Shown: positions 54,716 to 64,000 of the stretch, in pieces
Position numbering within the stretch: position 1 is the stretch's first letter
How the letters are laid out: the number at the start of each line of letters is the position of its first letter
Position numbers and translations under genes: made by a program
Source: Bowmanella yangjiangensis
GTDB taxonomy: Bacteria > Pseudomonadota > Gammaproteobacteria > Enterobacterales > Alteromonadaceae
NCBI RefSeq assembly: GCF_017255015.1
Contig: NZ_JAFKCS010000021.1
Span: forward strand, 18,336-82,335
Direction of reading: 5' to 3'
DNA length: 64,000 nucleotides
The notes under the pieces: generated by a model
What the model saw: the letters and a program-made list of their open reading frames with translations, nothing else
Databases searched by the model: none
Told to the model about the DNA's origin: nothing

Positions 54716-54745
54716 CCCCCCGCGCGAAAGCCCGGGGGGTTTTTT
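54716..54745 (+). terminator. ilvL: ilv attenuator terminator
   Basis: CCCCCC pairs with GGGGGG across a GCGCGAAAGCCC loop region and is followed by six T, 18 bases after the leader stop and 35 bases before ilvG. This is the regulated stop of the ilvL attenuator. The region 54612-54711 upstream should hold the competing stems. Confidence 0.9.
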
Positions 54746-54779
54746 GTTTTATGGGCGCTAAAAAAGAGTGAGAGCGAAG

Positions 54780-56432
54780 ATGAAAGGCGCACAAGCCATC
54801 CTGGAGTTCCTTGTACAGCAAGGTGTAGACAAGGTTTTTGGTTATCCCGGCGGTGCTATCATGCCACTGTATGATGCCCTGCTTGATTCGCCTGTCCAAC
54901 ACTATCTGTGTCGCCACGAACAAGGCGCTGCATTCGCCGCTATCGGTTATGCCCGGTCGACTAATCAGGTTGGGGTGTGTATCGCAACATCAGGCCCGGG
55001 AGCCACGAATTTATTGACCAGTCTGGCGGATGCCAAATTGGACTCAGTGCCGCTGGTGATGATTACTGGTCAGGTGGCGCGCGCGGCCATGGGGTCCGAT
55101 GCGTTTCAGGAAGTGGATGTATTGGGCTTATCGCTCAGTATCTGCAAACACAGTATGCAAGTACTGGAGCCACAAGATCTGGTGCCCTGCCTGCAAAAGG
55201 CCTTTCAGATCGCTCGTGAAGGAAGACCTGGCCCGGTGTTGGTGGATATACCCAAAGATATTCTGACCGGTTTAGTTCCCGCCAGCCCGGAAGCTTGTAA
55301 GGACTATAGTATCCCTGAGCATTCCGACCAGGATTTGCAGGTGGCTAATCAATTGATATCCAGCAGCGAGCGCCCGGTATTGTACATAGGCGGCGGTGTC
55401 GGCATGGCAAATGCGGTAGCCGAGCTGCGCGACCTGATTCAGCGCACCGGCCTGCCACAGGTTTGCACCCTTAAAGGTTTAGGCAGTGCAGAGTCTGAAC
55501 ATCCCTTGTACCTCGGCATGTTGGGGATGCACGGGTTGGCTGCCGCCAATCTGAGTGTACAACAATGTGATCTGCTCATAGCCGTTGGTGCCAGACTGGA
55601 TGACAGGGTCACCGGCAAGCTGGATGAATTCGCCCCGCATGCAAAGTTAATCCATATTGATATCGATCCTGCAGAGATTCACAAGCGCCGTCGTGCCGAT
55701 GTCAGCCTGCTTGGCGATCTGAAGAGGATTCTGCCGATGTTGGGCAAGGAGCAGGTGAAGCAACCCTGGCAGCAGTGGGTAAGCGATTTAAAAGCCAGTA
55801 AGGCGTTTCCTTATGCTGAAGATAATAGCCCTGGTCAGATTGATGCCCCGCAATTGCTCAGACAACTGAGCGATATGTCTGCTGATGATGCCATAGTGAG
55901 TTGCGATGTAGGCCAGCACCAGATGTGGGTGGCTCAGCATATGCGTTTTTCTCAGCCAACCTGTCATTTGAGCAGCGGCGGGTTGGGAACTATGGGCTTT
56001 GGTCTGCCGGCCGCCATAGGTGCGCAGGTGGCCAACCCCGGCACCCAGGTTATTGCAGTCTGTGGTGACGGTTCTTTTATGATGAATGTGCAAGAGCTGG
56101 GTACTCTGCGTCGTTATCAGATGCCGGTCAAAATACTGATTCTTGATAATCAGCGTCTTGGCATGGTGAAACAATGGCAGGAGCTGTTTCATGAAGAGCG
56201 CTACAGCGAAACCGACCTGTCGGATAATCCGGAATTCAGCCGCCTGGCGGCCGCCTTTGATATTGCGAGTGATGTAATTCATTGCCGCAGTCAGGTCGCG
56301 GACGCCCTGGCCAGAATGCTGGCCCATCAGGGGCCTTATCTGTTGCATGTGCAATTAGATCACAAAGATAACGTATGGCCTATCGTGCCACCCAATACCG
56401 CCAACCATCAAATGTGGGAGCAACCAAAATGA
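54780..56432 (+). CDS. ilvG: Acetolactate synthase II catalytic subunit
   Basis: A 550-residue ThDP-dependent AHAS. GYPGGAIMPLYDALLDSPVQHYLCRHEQGAAFAAIGYAR (ThDP Glu), ATSGPGATNLLTSLADAKLDSVPLVMITGQV and the ThDP-Mg site VCGDGSFMMNVQELGTLRRYQMPVKILILDN are all present. Genuine E. coli-type IlvG length with no frameshift. ATG 54780 chosen over an upstream GTG at 54768; GAGAGCGAAG precedes it. Its stop overlaps the ilvM start. Confidence 0.97.
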   Translation: MKGAQAILEFLVQQGVDKVFGYPGGAIMPLYDALLDSPVQHYLCRHEQGAAFAAIGYARSTNQVGVCIATSGPGATNLLTSLADAKLDSVPLVMITGQVARAAMGSDAFQEVDVLGLSLSICKHSMQVLEPQDLVPCLQKAFQIAREGRPGPVLVDIPKDILTGLVPASPEACKDYSIPEHSDQDLQVANQLISSSERPVLYIGGGVGMANAVAELRDLIQRTGLPQVCTLKGLGSAESEHPLYLGMLGMHGLAAANLSVQQCDLLIAVGARLDDRVTGKLDEFAPHAKLIHIDIDPAEIHKRRRADVSLLGDLKRILPMLGKEQVKQPWQQWVSDLKASKAFPYAEDNSPGQIDAPQLLRQLSDMSADDAIVSCDVGQHQMWVAQHMRFSQPTCHLSSGGLGTMGFGLPAAIGAQVANPGTQVIAVCGDGSFMMNVQELGTLRRYQMPVKILILDNQRLGMVKQWQELFHEERYSETDLSDNPEFSRLAAAFDIASDVIHCRSQVADALARMLAHQGPYLLHVQLDHKDNVWPIVPPNTANHQMWEQPK

Positions 56433-56686
56433 ACTATCAACTGGATATGTTGTTATCAGATCAACCTGCGGTATTGGAACGTGTGCTGCAAACCACCCGT
56501 TACCGCGGTTTTAAGGTCGACAGTATGCAGATGCAGCCAGCATCGAAGCAGATGCGAGTGTCGATGCAGGTGTCCGGCCAACAGCCCATTAGCCTACTGA
56601 CCAGCCAATTGCATAAGCTGTATGATTTGGCTTCACTTGAATGTCAGGCCCAGTTGGCGCGCAACAGCGAGCTGCAATCAGCGTAG
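56429..56686 (+). CDS. ilvM: Acetolactate synthase II regulatory subunit
   Basis: An 85-residue ACT-domain protein: MNYQLDMLLSDQPAVLERVL, TTRYRGFKVDSMQM, ISLLTSQLHKLYDL. Family-typical IlvM. The ATG overlaps the ilvG stop (ATGA), so the subunits are coupled. The frame is open upstream into ilvG but that part is a shadow. Confidence 0.95.
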   Translation: MNYQLDMLLSDQPAVLERVLQTTRYRGFKVDSMQMQPASKQMRVSMQVSGQQPISLLTSQLHKLYDLASLECQAQLARNSELQSA

Positions 56687-56700
56687 AATCAAATTGTTGC

Positions 56701-56745
56701 GGTTTCTTTCGCAGAAGCGAAACCGGGCTGGCTAAAATCAGCCAG
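56701..56745 (+). other. Paired hairpins between ilvM and ilvD
   Basis: Two stems lie back to back in the 126-base ilvM-ilvD gap: GGTTTC / GAAACC (56701-56724) and CTGGCT / AGCCAG (56728-56745). No U-tract follows, so they are more likely processing or stability elements than terminators. Confidence 0.4.
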
Positions 56746-56812
56746 ACAAACTACAGAAATTTAGAGAATGGGGCGCATAGCCCAGCAATTCAGTTAATAA
56801 GGGTTTTTTACC

Positions 56813-58666
56813 ATGCCAAAATTACGTTCAGCAACCACCACCCAGGGCCGCAATATGGCCGGTGCCCGCGCCTTGTGGCGTGCCACAGGCATGACGGAGG
56901 CGGATTTTGGTAAACCTATTATTGCCGTTGCCAACTCCTTTACTCAGTTCGTGCCAGGCCATGTGCATTTGAAAGATATGGGCCAACTGGTTGCCCGCAG
57001 CATTGAAGAAGCTGGCGCGGTGGCCAAGGAGTTTAATACCATCGCGGTGGATGACGGTATTGCCATGGGCCATGGCGGCATGCTGTACAGCTTGCCTTCC
57101 CGTGAACTGATTGCTGACTCGGTGGAATACATGGTTAATGCTCACTGCGCCGATGCGCTGGTGTGTATTTCCAACTGCGACAAAATTACCCCAGGAATGT
57201 TGATGGCTGCTCTGCGCTTGAATATTCCAGTGGTATTTGTGTCAGGCGGTCCAATGGAAGCCGGTAAGACTAAGCTATCTGACAAGATCATCCACTTGGA
57301 TCTGGTGGATGCCATGGTAGCGGCGGCCAATCCCAACGTGTCAGATGCTGACAGCGAAGCCATTGAGCGCTCAGCTTGCCCGACCTGTGGTTCCTGCTCA
57401 GGTATGTTTACCGCCAATTCGATGAACTGTTTAACCGAGGCTCTGGGATTGTCGTTGCCGGGTAACGGTTCGCTGTTGGCGACCCATGCTGATCGTGAAG
57501 GTTTGTTCAAACAAGCCGGCAAAGTGGTAGTGGAATTGTGCAAACGTTACTACCAGGACGACGATGCCAGCGCACTGCCTCGTGCTATCGCCGGTCGTGC
57601 TGCGTTTGAGAACGCTATGGCACTGGATATTGCTATGGGCGGCTCTACCAACACTATTTTGCATTTGCTGGCTGCCGCGCAAGAGGCTGAACTGGACTTT
57701 ACCATGACGGATATCGACCGTTTATCCCGTAAGGTTCCGCATTTATGCAAAGTGGCGCCGGCCACTCCGCAATACCATATGGAAGACGTGCACCGTGCTG
57801 GCGGCGTGCTGGGCATTTTGGCCGAGCTGAACCGTGGTGGCTTACTGAACCCTGATAGCCCACACGTGCTTGGTGGCAGTATTGGCGACGTGATAGGTCA
57901 GTGGGATGTGACACAAGCGAATAATGATGCTGCACACACCTTCTTTAAAGCGGGTCCTGCTGGTATTCGTACCACCAAAGCGTTTAGCCAGGATTGCCGT
58001 TATCCGAGCCTGGATACTGACAGACAGCAAGGGTGTATTCGCGATATGCAGCATGCCTTTAGTCAGGAAGGTGGATTGGCAGTGCTGTTTGGCAATCTGG
58101 CCGAAGATGGATGTATCGTCAAAACCGCAGGTGTGGATGAAGATAATCTGCGTTTCACCGGACCGGCACGCATATATGAAAGCCAGGATGCAGCGGTCAG
58201 CGGCATTTTGAGTGATGAAGTGAAGGCCGGAGAAGTGGTAATCATCCGCTATGAAGGGCCAAAAGGCGGCCCGGGCATGCAGGAAATGCTTTATCCCACC
58301 TCTTATCTGAAGTCTAAAGGCCTGGGTAAAGCCTGCGCATTGATCACCGATGGGCGTTTTTCTGGCGGTACATCCGGGTTGTCCATTGGCCACGTTTCCC
58401 CGGAAGCTGCCGCTGGTGGCGTTATCGGCTTAGTGCAGCCGGGCGATATGATCGCTATTGATATCCCTAACCGCAGTATTCAATTACAGGTAAGTGATAC
58501 CGAATTGGCCGAACGTAGAGCGAAGATGAACCAGGCCGATAAACCCTGGCAGCCCGTTGACCGTCAGCGCGAAGTGTCTTTGGCGTTAAAAACCTACGCG
58601 ATGCTGGCCACCAGTGCCGACAAAGGAGCGGTGCGTGACCGTGCCCTTTTGGAGGGCAAGGGATGA
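56813..58666 (+). CDS. ilvD: Dihydroxy-acid dehydratase
   Basis: A 617-residue IlvD, third step of branched-chain synthesis, with a 4Fe-4S cluster. Cys motifs [12 protein letters not shown] and [20 protein letters not shown] are intact, as is [20 protein letters not shown]. Full length. Transcribed with ilvGM; its stop overlaps the ilvA start (ATGA). Confidence 0.97.
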   Translation: MPKLRSATTTQGRNMAGARALWRATGMTEADFGKPIIAVANSFTQFVPGHVHLKDMGQLVARSIEEAGAVAKEFNTIAVDDGIAMGHGGMLYSLPSRELIADSVEYMVNAHCADALVCISNCDKITPGMLMAALRLNIPVVFVSGGPMEAGKTKLSDKIIHLDLVDAMVAAANPNVSDADSEAIERSACPTCGSCSGMFTANSMNCLTEALGLSLPGNGSLLATHADREGLFKQAGKVVVELCKRYYQDDDASALPRAIAGRAAFENAMALDIAMGGSTNTILHLLAAAQEAELDFTMTDIDRLSRKVPHLCKVAPATPQYHMEDVHRAGGVLGILAELNRGGLLNPDSPHVLGGSIGDVIGQWDVTQANNDAAHTFFKAGPAGIRTTKAFSQDCRYPSLDTDRQQGCIRDMQHAFSQEGGLAVLFGNLAEDGCIVKTAGVDEDNLRFTGPARIYESQDAAVSGILSDEVKAGEVVIIRYEGPKGGPGMQEMLYPTSYLKSKGLGKACALITDGRFSGGTSGLSIGHVSPEAAAGGVIGLVQPGDMIAIDIPNRSIQLQVSDTELAERRAKMNQADKPWQPVDRQREVSLALKTYAMLATSADKGAVRDRALLEGKG

Positions 58667-60210
58667 CAGTCTCGGAAGGTGACTATCTAAAGAAGATCCT
58701 GCTTTCGCCGGTTTATGATGTGGCGGTAAAAAGTGATTTAGTGCATCTGGACAAGTTGTCCTCGGCCCTGGGCAATGATATTTGGCTGAAACGCGAAGAT
58801 CAGCAGCCGGTAAAATCTTTTAAGCTGCGCGGCGCTTATAACCGCATTTGTCAGCTGACAGAGCAGCAGAAACAGGCCGGTGTGATTGCAGCATCGGCCG
58901 GTAATCATGCTCAGGGCGTGGCTTATTCGGCGCGTATTAAGCAGATTCGCGCCATTATTGTGATGCCGGAAACGACCCCGGATATTAAAGTAGATGCGGT
59001 ACGCACTTTTGGTGGTGAGTATGCCGAAGTGGTGCTGCATGGCACCAGCTTTGATGCGGCTAAGGCTGAAGCCAGTCGCTTGGCAGAGTTACATGGTTAT
59101 ACCTTTATTCCGCCTTTTGACGATGCCGATGTCATTGCCGGGCAAGGCACTATCGGTCGCGAGTTGTTAGAGCAAAACCCGCATCTGGATACCTTGTTTA
59201 TTGCCGTAGGTGGCGGTGGTTTGGCGGCCGGCATCGCCGTTTATCTCAAACAGCTCAAACCCGAGCTGAAAATCATTGCCGTGGAATCCGACGAGTCTGC
59301 GTGCCTCAAAGCTGCATTGGAAGCAGGGCATCCCACTGAACTTGCCAGCGTTGGTATTTTTGCCGATGGGGTGGCGGTTAAGTTGATAGGCAGCGAAACC
59401 TTCAGGTTGTGTCAGAAATACATCGATGAAGTGATTACCGTCAGCAGTGATGAAATCTGTGCGGCCATTAAAGATATCTTTGATGACACCAGAGTGATTG
59501 CCGAGCCCGCTGGTGCTTTATCGGTTGCCGGTATTCGCAAATATGTGCAACAACATGGTTTGAAAGGGCAGAAGTTGGGGGGCATTTTGTGTGGCGCCAA
59601 TATTAACTTTCATACCTTGCGTTATGTTTCCGAGCGCTGTGAGCTAGGTGAACAGAAAGAAGCGGTCTTTGCCGTGAAGATCCCTGAGCGGGCCGGTGCC
59701 TTCAGGCATTTTTGCCGGCTGCTGGGCGGGCGGGCGATCACTGAATTTAACTACCGCTTTGCCAGCGACAAAGAAGCCCACATTTTTGTTGGTCTGAAGT
59801 TAAGGGAAGGCCGGGCTGAATTTGAGCGTATCAGCTCATTGCTGCACAAAGAAGGCTACCAGTTGTTTGATTTGTCGGATAATGAACTGGCCAAGTTGCA
59901 CGTACGCTATATGGTGGGCGGACGGCCGCCGAGCTTACTCAATGAGCATGTGTTCTCCTTTGAGTTTCCCGAGCATCCTGGGGCGTTGATGAAGTTTCTG
60001 GATACCCTGGGCGAGCGTTGGAACATCACCTTGTTCCACTACCGTAACCACGGTGCAGCAGAAGGATTGGTACTGGTGGGTTTTGATATTCCCGAAGGCT
60101 CAAGGGCTGAGTTTGATCAGCACGTGGCGCAGTTGGGCTATAGCTTCCAGGAGCAAACGGATAACCCGGCCTACCGGTTCTTCTTATCGGACTTAAACGG
60201 CGTGTTCTAA
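58663..60210 (+). CDS. ilvA: Threonine ammonia-lyase (biosynthetic)
   Basis: A 515-residue PLP enzyme converting threonine to 2-oxobutanoate for isoleucine. PLP Lys in [13 protein letters not shown], glycine loop [28 protein letters not shown], and two C-terminal ACT-like regulatory domains (about 325-510; [18 protein letters not shown] and [20 protein letters not shown]) for isoleucine feedback. Last gene of the operon; the aminotransferase gene ilvE is absent from the cluster. Confidence 0.97.
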   Translation: MTVSEGDYLKKILLSPVYDVAVKSDLVHLDKLSSALGNDIWLKREDQQPVKSFKLRGAYNRICQLTEQQKQAGVIAASAGNHAQGVAYSARIKQIRAIIVMPETTPDIKVDAVRTFGGEYAEVVLHGTSFDAAKAEASRLAELHGYTFIPPFDDADVIAGQGTIGRELLEQNPHLDTLFIAVGGGGLAAGIAVYLKQLKPELKIIAVESDESACLKAALEAGHPTELASVGIFADGVAVKLIGSETFRLCQKYIDEVITVSSDEICAAIKDIFDDTRVIAEPAGALSVAGIRKYVQQHGLKGQKLGGILCGANINFHTLRYVSERCELGEQKEAVFAVKIPERAGAFRHFCRLLGGRAITEFNYRFASDKEAHIFVGLKLREGRAEFERISSLLHKEGYQLFDLSDNELAKLHVRYMVGGRPPSLLNEHVFSFEFPEHPGALMKFLDTLGERWNITLFHYRNHGAAEGLVLVGFDIPEGSRAEFDQHVAQLGYSFQEQTDNPAYRFFLSDLNGVF

Positions 60211-60220
60211 GCACGCCGTT
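60196..60220 (+). terminator. ilvA: Hairpin overlapping the ilvA stop
   Basis: A 9-base perfect stem AACGGCGTG / CACGCCGTT has the ilvA TAA in its 7-base loop. It probably marks the operon end though no U-tract follows. Confidence 0.6.
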
Positions 60221-60242
60221 TCCATTGGCTTGAGCGACCGGT

Positions 60243-60428
60243 TTAGTTGTCTTCCCCTTCCATCGCTAATCCAGCCAGCAGACCAAGCAATAGCATCAAT
60301 AATGGAATGCCAATTAAATTAATGGTGATTGGCAACTCACTACTCCATTGAATCCAGAGCATGACTCCCCAGGCCAAAAGTAATGTTGGCAATACCAGCC
60401 AGGACTTGTGTTTCATAGTGCAGATCAT
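60243..60428 (-). CDS. Small two-helix membrane protein, unknown function
   Basis: A 61-residue protein with two membrane helices (SWLVLPTLLLAWGVMLWI and ITINLIGIPLLMLLLGLLAGLAM) and an acidic tail (EGEDN). The ATG at 60428 has GGAGG 9 bases upstream; the frame is open for another 42 codons but that part lacks a ribosome site. Not a recognised family. Confidence 0.65.
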   Translation of the reverse strand: MICTMKHKSWLVLPTLLLAWGVMLWIQWSSELPITINLIGIPLLMLLLGLLAGLAMEGEDN

Positions 60429-60566
60429 CCCTAGTTTCCTCCGCTTAACAGACAATGTGTTGCTCGACGACATTGATTTGATGTTGTCAGTGTAGTGGCT
60501 TGCCAATGGGGTCGTTAGTGGCAATAATGATAAAAAAGGTGCCAAAAGTGACATTTCGGAGTGGTG

Positions 60567-61568
60567 ATGAAAAAGATAGCCGTGCTGGCAACTAATAACG
60601 CTGTGGGTTCACATTTAATGGGCGTCAGAGACTTCTTTGATTATGCCAATACGTTGTGGCGCTACCTCAACCCCAATGGCAATACGCTGTTATTCGATAC
60701 CCAATTTTTCTCGACCAGTGGTGGGCAGATTCAATGTTCCAACGGTTTTATACTGCCGGCGACGCCCATTCAGGAGCTGGAAAAGGCCGATGTCGTGATT
60801 GCCGGAACGGCTTATACCTACGACAAACAAGGCTTAACGGCGTATTTGCAGCAAGCCGAGCCGATGTTTGAGTTACTAAGTCAGGCATCGGCACAAGGGA
60901 GCCTGATAGCCAGCCATTGCAGCGGTACTTTCGCCATGGCGGAGGCCGGTATTCTGGATGGACGTCAGGCTACCACCTGCTGGTGGTTGAAGGAGGTTTT
61001 CTCTGGTCGTTATCCTGATGTGCAGTTGCGTATGGATGAGTTAGTGGTGAGTGATGAGCATTTGCTGACTGGTGGAGCCACTACATCTTTCACTAATGTC
61101 TGCTTGGTGTTGCTGGAACGCCTTTGTGGCTATCAGTTTGCAACCAATTTATCTAAGGTTTTGCTCCTTGACCGGCATCGTCTATCTCAGCAAACCTTTA
61201 TTGACCCGCACTTTGTCATTGGCCACAAGGACAGTTTGGTTGAACGGGTTCAGCAATGGATGCAACAGCATTATGCCGAGTCTGTTGGTTTGGATGATAT
61301 TTGCGCACAGTTTGCCGTAACTAAGCGCACGCTGATTCGCCGGTTCAAGGCGGCCTGCGGTGAAACTCCGCTGTCTTATCTGCAGCAGATTAGAGTGGAA
61401 AAAGCCAAACAATTGCTGGAAGGCACTGACCTACCGGTGGAGCGTATCATTGAAAGAGTTGGATATGGTGATCCGGCATCATTTCGTAAGCTATTTAGCA
61501 ACCTGACTCAGCTTACGCCCAAAGCGTATCGACAACGCTTCAGCTACCAGCCGACTATTATTGCCTAA
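60567..61568 (+). CDS. GlxA family AraC-type transcriptional regulator
   Basis: A 333-residue regulator with a DJ-1/PfpI-like N-terminal domain (about 1-190; IAVLATNNAVGSHLMGVRDFF, SLIASHCSGTFAMAEAGILDGRQATTCWW) and a C-terminal AraC HTH pair (about 230-325; VGLDDICAQFAVTKRTLIRRFKAACGETPLSYLQQIRVEKAKQLLEGTDLPVERIIERVGYGDPASFRKLF). Members sense nitrogen- or amine-related metabolites; the ligand is unknown. ATG 60567 with CGGAG upstream, preferred over a GTG at 60561. Confidence 0.92.
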   Translation: MKKIAVLATNNAVGSHLMGVRDFFDYANTLWRYLNPNGNTLLFDTQFFSTSGGQIQCSNGFILPATPIQELEKADVVIAGTAYTYDKQGLTAYLQQAEPMFELLSQASAQGSLIASHCSGTFAMAEAGILDGRQATTCWWLKEVFSGRYPDVQLRMDELVVSDEHLLTGGATTSFTNVCLVLLERLCGYQFATNLSKVLLLDRHRLSQQTFIDPHFVIGHKDSLVERVQQWMQQHYAESVGLDDICAQFAVTKRTLIRRFKAACGETPLSYLQQIRVEKAKQLLEGTDLPVERIIERVGYGDPASFRKLFSNLTQLTPKAYRQRFSYQPTIIA

Positions 61569-61575
61569 CCAGCTT

Positions 61576-61606
61576 GGGGCAGGTCAAAGGTTGGTAAGCC
61601 TGCCCC
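61576..61606. terminator. Hairpin between GlxA-type and ubiK genes
   Basis: An 8-base perfect stem, GGGGCAGG / CCTGCCCC, lies between two convergent stops. No U-tract on either side, but the location suits a shared terminator. Confidence 0.55.
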
Positions 61607-61612
61607 ATAGAA

Positions 61613-61867
61613 TTAAGCCTGACCGCGTAGCTGCTTTTCCAGTTCTGCCAGGCGCTCTTCCATAGCGGTCAGTTTTTCGCGGGTGCGCACTAACACCTGA
61701 GTCTGCACATCAAATTCTTCACGGCTGACAAAGTCCAGTTTGCTTAATTGAGATTGCAGTACCTGCTTGACCTTTGCTTCGGCACCTTCGGCCATGGATT
61801 TTACGCCGGGGGGAATGGCATCTGAGATTTGCTTGGCAATCTCTTCGATTTTCTTGGGATCTAACAT
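61613..61867 (-). CDS. ubiK: Ubiquinone biosynthesis accessory factor UbiK
   Basis: An 84-residue UbiK/YqiC (BMFP). It opens MLDPKKIEEIAKQISDAIPPGVKSMAEG and has a C-terminal coiled coil (VLVRTREKLTAMEERLAELEKQL). UbiK helps UbiJ organise the aerobic ubiquinone complex. The neighbouring ubiD also serves ubiquinone synthesis. Confidence 0.95.
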   Translation of the reverse strand: MLDPKKIEEIAKQISDAIPPGVKSMAEGAEAKVKQVLQSQLSKLDFVSREEFDVQTQVLVRTREKLTAMEERLAELEKQLRGQA

Positions 61868-61943
61868 GGGCGGGTCCTGACAGTTTTGATTAGTGGAATT
61901 AGAACCCAGCAGACTGCCGGGTTCAAGTTTCTAAACGCTCAGT

Positions 61944-62315
61944 TTAGGCAAGTTCTTCTGCCATTTCCCAGGGCGCGGACACCAACCCGTCCTCCCCTGG
62001 CACCGGGAAAGATACGATCTGAATTTCGTCTTCCTCCAGGCCGGGAAGCCACTTGTGTTGCCAGTCACTTAAGGTGATTTTGTGTGGCTGGCAGTGAGAC
62101 CAATCGCCATTAATCCAGTCTTTAGCAAAATCAGCGTCGGGCCAGATGGGAATACAATCTTCTTCATCTGTGGTCAGGATCATCGCGCCATCATTATCAA
62201 CTAGCGTCCAGATTTCCTGAGTTTCCTGTAGACGCGTGAGCAGGTATTTATGACGTTGTTCAGGGGTCTGAGCCAAGATTTCATATTTACTGTCGGGATT
62301 TGCTTGTGCAGACAT
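61944..62315 (-). CDS. DUF2750 domain protein
   Basis: A 123-residue protein of the DUF2750 family: QRHKYLLTRLQETQEIWTLVDNDGAMILTTDEEDCIPIWPDADFAKDW is typical, followed by GLEEDEIQIVSFPVPGEDGLV. No function is established. It follows the TIGR02647 gene by 3 bases, so both are one operon. Confidence 0.9.
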   Translation of the reverse strand: MSAQANPDSKYEILAQTPEQRHKYLLTRLQETQEIWTLVDNDGAMILTTDEEDCIPIWPDADFAKDWINGDWSHCQPHKITLSDWQHKWLPGLEEDEIQIVSFPVPGEDGLVSAPWEMAEELA

Positions 62316-62318
62316 GGC

Positions 62319-62567
62319 TTACTCCTTAGTCGACGAAGCAGACATTGCAGATGCCAGGATTTGCGCATGTTCGTGCAAGTCGTGGCCAAGATCGGTCAGG
62401 TAACCGCCGTCAACCTGATCGATAATGCCTTTCTCAAACAGTCGCTTGGCTGCATCCACAATGGCCGGGTCGGCATCGTGATGGATCTTCAGACCTTGTC
62501 TGAGGCTATCGAGAGGAAATTTCAGAAGCAGGTTGATTTCTTCTAGCATAGGGTGGGTAAAAGGCAT
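62319..62567 (-). CDS. TIGR02647 family protein
   Basis: An 82-residue protein: FTHPMLEEINLLLKFPLDSLRQGLKIHHDADPAIVDAAKRLFEKGIIDQVDGGYLTDLG matches the small TIGR02647 family, winged-helix-like, often annotated as DNA-binding. Function unknown. Confidence 0.88.
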   Translation of the reverse strand: MPFTHPMLEEINLLLKFPLDSLRQGLKIHHDADPAIVDAAKRLFEKGIIDQVDGGYLTDLGHDLHEHAQILASAMSASSTKE

Positions 62568-62917
62568 GGCAATCTCCCAAATGGCCGGTGCAAAGTGAGC
62601 GTCGTACTTCAGCTTTTGCTGATCTTATTGCCTGACGCTACCTTTCATATTGGGCGTCGGACCGACAAGGCGCAAGTGTTTTTCAACGTCGATAGCTGTG
62701 TGGCTTGTCTTTATGCAGTTTATTTAATCAATCTCGTTTTTTCATTGGTCCGCCGGATAGGATTGTCCGTATTACATCGCCAGAACCTGTGGATTGGGGG
62801 TAATAAGCTCGAGGGTAACGATGAGCATTGCACTTACTTGAAAGATAACTGGTCATAGCAGGATTCTCTGGCGTATCTCAGGTATAATGGCGGGCAATTC
62901 AAATTTAATTCAAGCAC
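62568..62917. promoter_or_regulatory. Intergenic region upstream of ubiD
   Basis: A 350-base gap. A perfect -10, TATAAT (62883-62888), lies 30 bases before the ubiD ATG; no convincing -35 is at the right distance. A plus-strand open frame crosses the gap but shows neither a ribosome site nor protein-like composition, so I do not call it a gene. The promoter of the TIGR02647-DUF2750 pair must also lie here. Confidence 0.45.
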
Positions 62918-64000
62918 ATGAAATACAAAGACTTACGTGATTTTATCGAACAGCTTGAAAAAGCCGGTGAACTCAAGCGTATCAGCATGGAGATAGATCC
63001 GGTGCTGGAGATGACCGAGATAGCAGATCGCACCTTGCGTGCCGGTGGGCCAGCTATTCTGTTTGAGAATCCGAAAGGCTTTAGCATGCCGGTGCTGGCT
63101 AATTTATTTGGTACGCCCAAGCGCGTGGCGATGGGAATGGGGCAGGATTCGGTAGAAAGCCTGCGGGAAGTGGGTAAGTTGCTGGCTTACCTAAAAGAAC
63201 CCGATCCACCAAAAGGTTTTAAGGAGCTCTGGGATAAACTGCCGGTGTTTAAGCAGGTGTTGAATATGCCTGCCAAGGAATTGAGCAAAGCGCCCTGTCA
63301 GGACGTGGTACTAACTGGCGATCAGGTAGATTTAACCCAAATCCCCATTCAAACCTGCTGGCCGGAAGATGCGGCACCCTTGATAACCTGGGGTTTAACC
63401 GTAACCCGTGGGCCCCATAAAAAGCGCCAGAATCTGGGCATTTATCGCCAACAACTGCTTGGCCCGAATAAAGTGATTATGCGTTGGTTATCGCATCGCG
63501 GCGGCGCCTTGGATTTTCGAGAGTGGTGCCAGGAGCATCCCGGCGAAAACTTTCCTGTTGCCGTTGCCTTGGGTGCAGATCCTGCAACCATACTGGGAGC
63601 CGTAACTCCTGTACCTGATACTTTGTCTGAGTATGCCTTTGCGGGTTTGCTGCGTGGCGACAAAACCGAAGTCGTGAAATGTATCAGTAATGATCTACAG
63701 GTGCCTGCCAGTGCTGAAATTGTATTAGAAGGCTATATTGCGCCCAACGAAACGGCCCCTGAGGGACCCTATGGTGACCATACGGGATATTACAATGAAG
63801 TCGATGACTTCCCGGTCTTTACCGTGACGCACATCACACACCGTAAGAACCCTATCTATCATTCCACCTATACCGGCCGTCCGCCCGATGAACCGGCCAT
63901 TCTAGGTGTGGCGCTGAATGAAGTGTTTGTGCCAATTCTGCAGAAACAGTTTCCAGAGATTGTTGATTTCTATTTGCCGCCAGAGGGGTGCTCTTACCGC
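62918..64000 (+). CDS. ubiD: 4-hydroxy-3-polyprenylbenzoate decarboxylase UbiD, 5' part
   Basis: The first 361 codons; the gene runs off the right edge. [61 protein letters not shown], and [16 protein letters not shown] (prFMN and metal site with the catalytic Glu region) are UbiD signatures. It decarboxylates the ubiquinone precursor with prenylated FMN made by UbiX. Start at ATG 62918 behind a TATAAT; the ribosome site is weak. Confidence 0.95.
   Translation, partial: MKYKDLRDFIEQLEKAGELKRISMEIDPVLEMTEIADRTLRAGGPAILFENPKGFSMPVLANLFGTPKRVAMGMGQDSVESLREVGKLLAYLKEPDPPKGFKELWDKLPVFKQVLNMPAKELSKAPCQDVVLTGDQVDLTQIPIQTCWPEDAAPLITWGLTVTRGPHKKRQNLGIYRQQLLGPNKVIMRWLSHRGGALDFREWCQEHPGENFPVAVALGADPATILGAVTPVPDTLSEYAFAGLLRGDKTEVVKCISNDLQVPASAEIVLEGYIAPNETAPEGPYGDHTGYYNEVDDFPVFTVTHITHRKNPIYHSTYTGRPPDEPAILGVALNEVFVPILQKQFPEIVDFYLPPEGCSYR

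Noticed and set aside
54768..54779. GTG start for ilvG giving four more residues
   Set aside because: The ATG at 54780 matches the conserved N-terminus of IlvG and has a better-placed purine-rich site.
62553..62858. Plus-strand frame in the gap before ubiD
   Set aside because: No ribosome site, overlaps the start of the TIGR02647 gene, and no recognisable protein character.

Overview
The window is a contiguous chromosomal segment of a Gram-negative gammaproteobacterium. Gene content (T6SS, ilvL-ilvGMDA with a separate ilvYC pair, ilvM, ubiK, GlyGly-CTERM-type tail, DUF3014/DUF1285/DUF2750 housekeeping proteins) and protein style point to the Alteromonadales, probably Alteromonadaceae. The genus is my inference and was not tested by any search.

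Region 1 (1-27505) is a complete type VI secretion locus, almost entirely on the minus strand. Read in the direction of transcription, one block is tagH-tssJ-tssK-tssL-tssM-tagF. A second block is tssA-tssB-tssC-hcp-tagJ-tssE-tssF-tssG-clpV, followed by two paralogous DUF6795 proteins, a class 3 lipase (candidate effector), VgrG, and a spike-accessory module. That module comprises a DUF6484 protein, a DUF2169 protein, a ketosynthase-like protein without the catalytic cysteine, and a PAAR-like protein running off the left edge. A 94-residue protein of unknown function lies on the opposite strand between the two blocks. All membrane-complex, baseplate and sheath genes are present. No PpkA/PppA kinase-phosphatase pair and no sigma-54 activator are visible.

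Region 2 (27.7-46.4 kb) is mostly single-gene or short-operon housekeeping. It holds an alkyltransferase-like DNA-damage protein, an NTF2-like protein, a membrane-tailed exported protein, an orphan HTH regulator, yicC, rph-pyrE-tusA, and a small operon of unknown function behind a good Fur-box match. It continues with dps, an amidohydrolase plus lipoprotein pair, an Aer-like PAS chemoreceptor, DUF1285/DUF3014, a sterol-desaturase family enzyme, proBA, an ECF sigma factor that appears to start at CTG with a membrane partner, a MOSC protein and a gene remnant.

Region 3 (46.4-60.2 kb) is dominated by branched-chain amino-acid synthesis. ilvC is divergent from ilvY, and ilvG-ilvM-ilvD-ilvA is preceded by a classic Leu/Val/Ile-rich leader peptide and a GC-rich attenuator. 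Between the two ilv loci are a DMT transporter, a 50-bp tandem repeat, a SUMF1-fold periplasmic protein, comM and a TRIC-type channel.

Region 4 (60.2-64 kb) has a small membrane protein, a GlxA-type regulator, ubiK, DUF2750, TIGR02647 and the start of ubiD. No tRNA, rRNA, CRISPR array, transposase or phage genes were seen.
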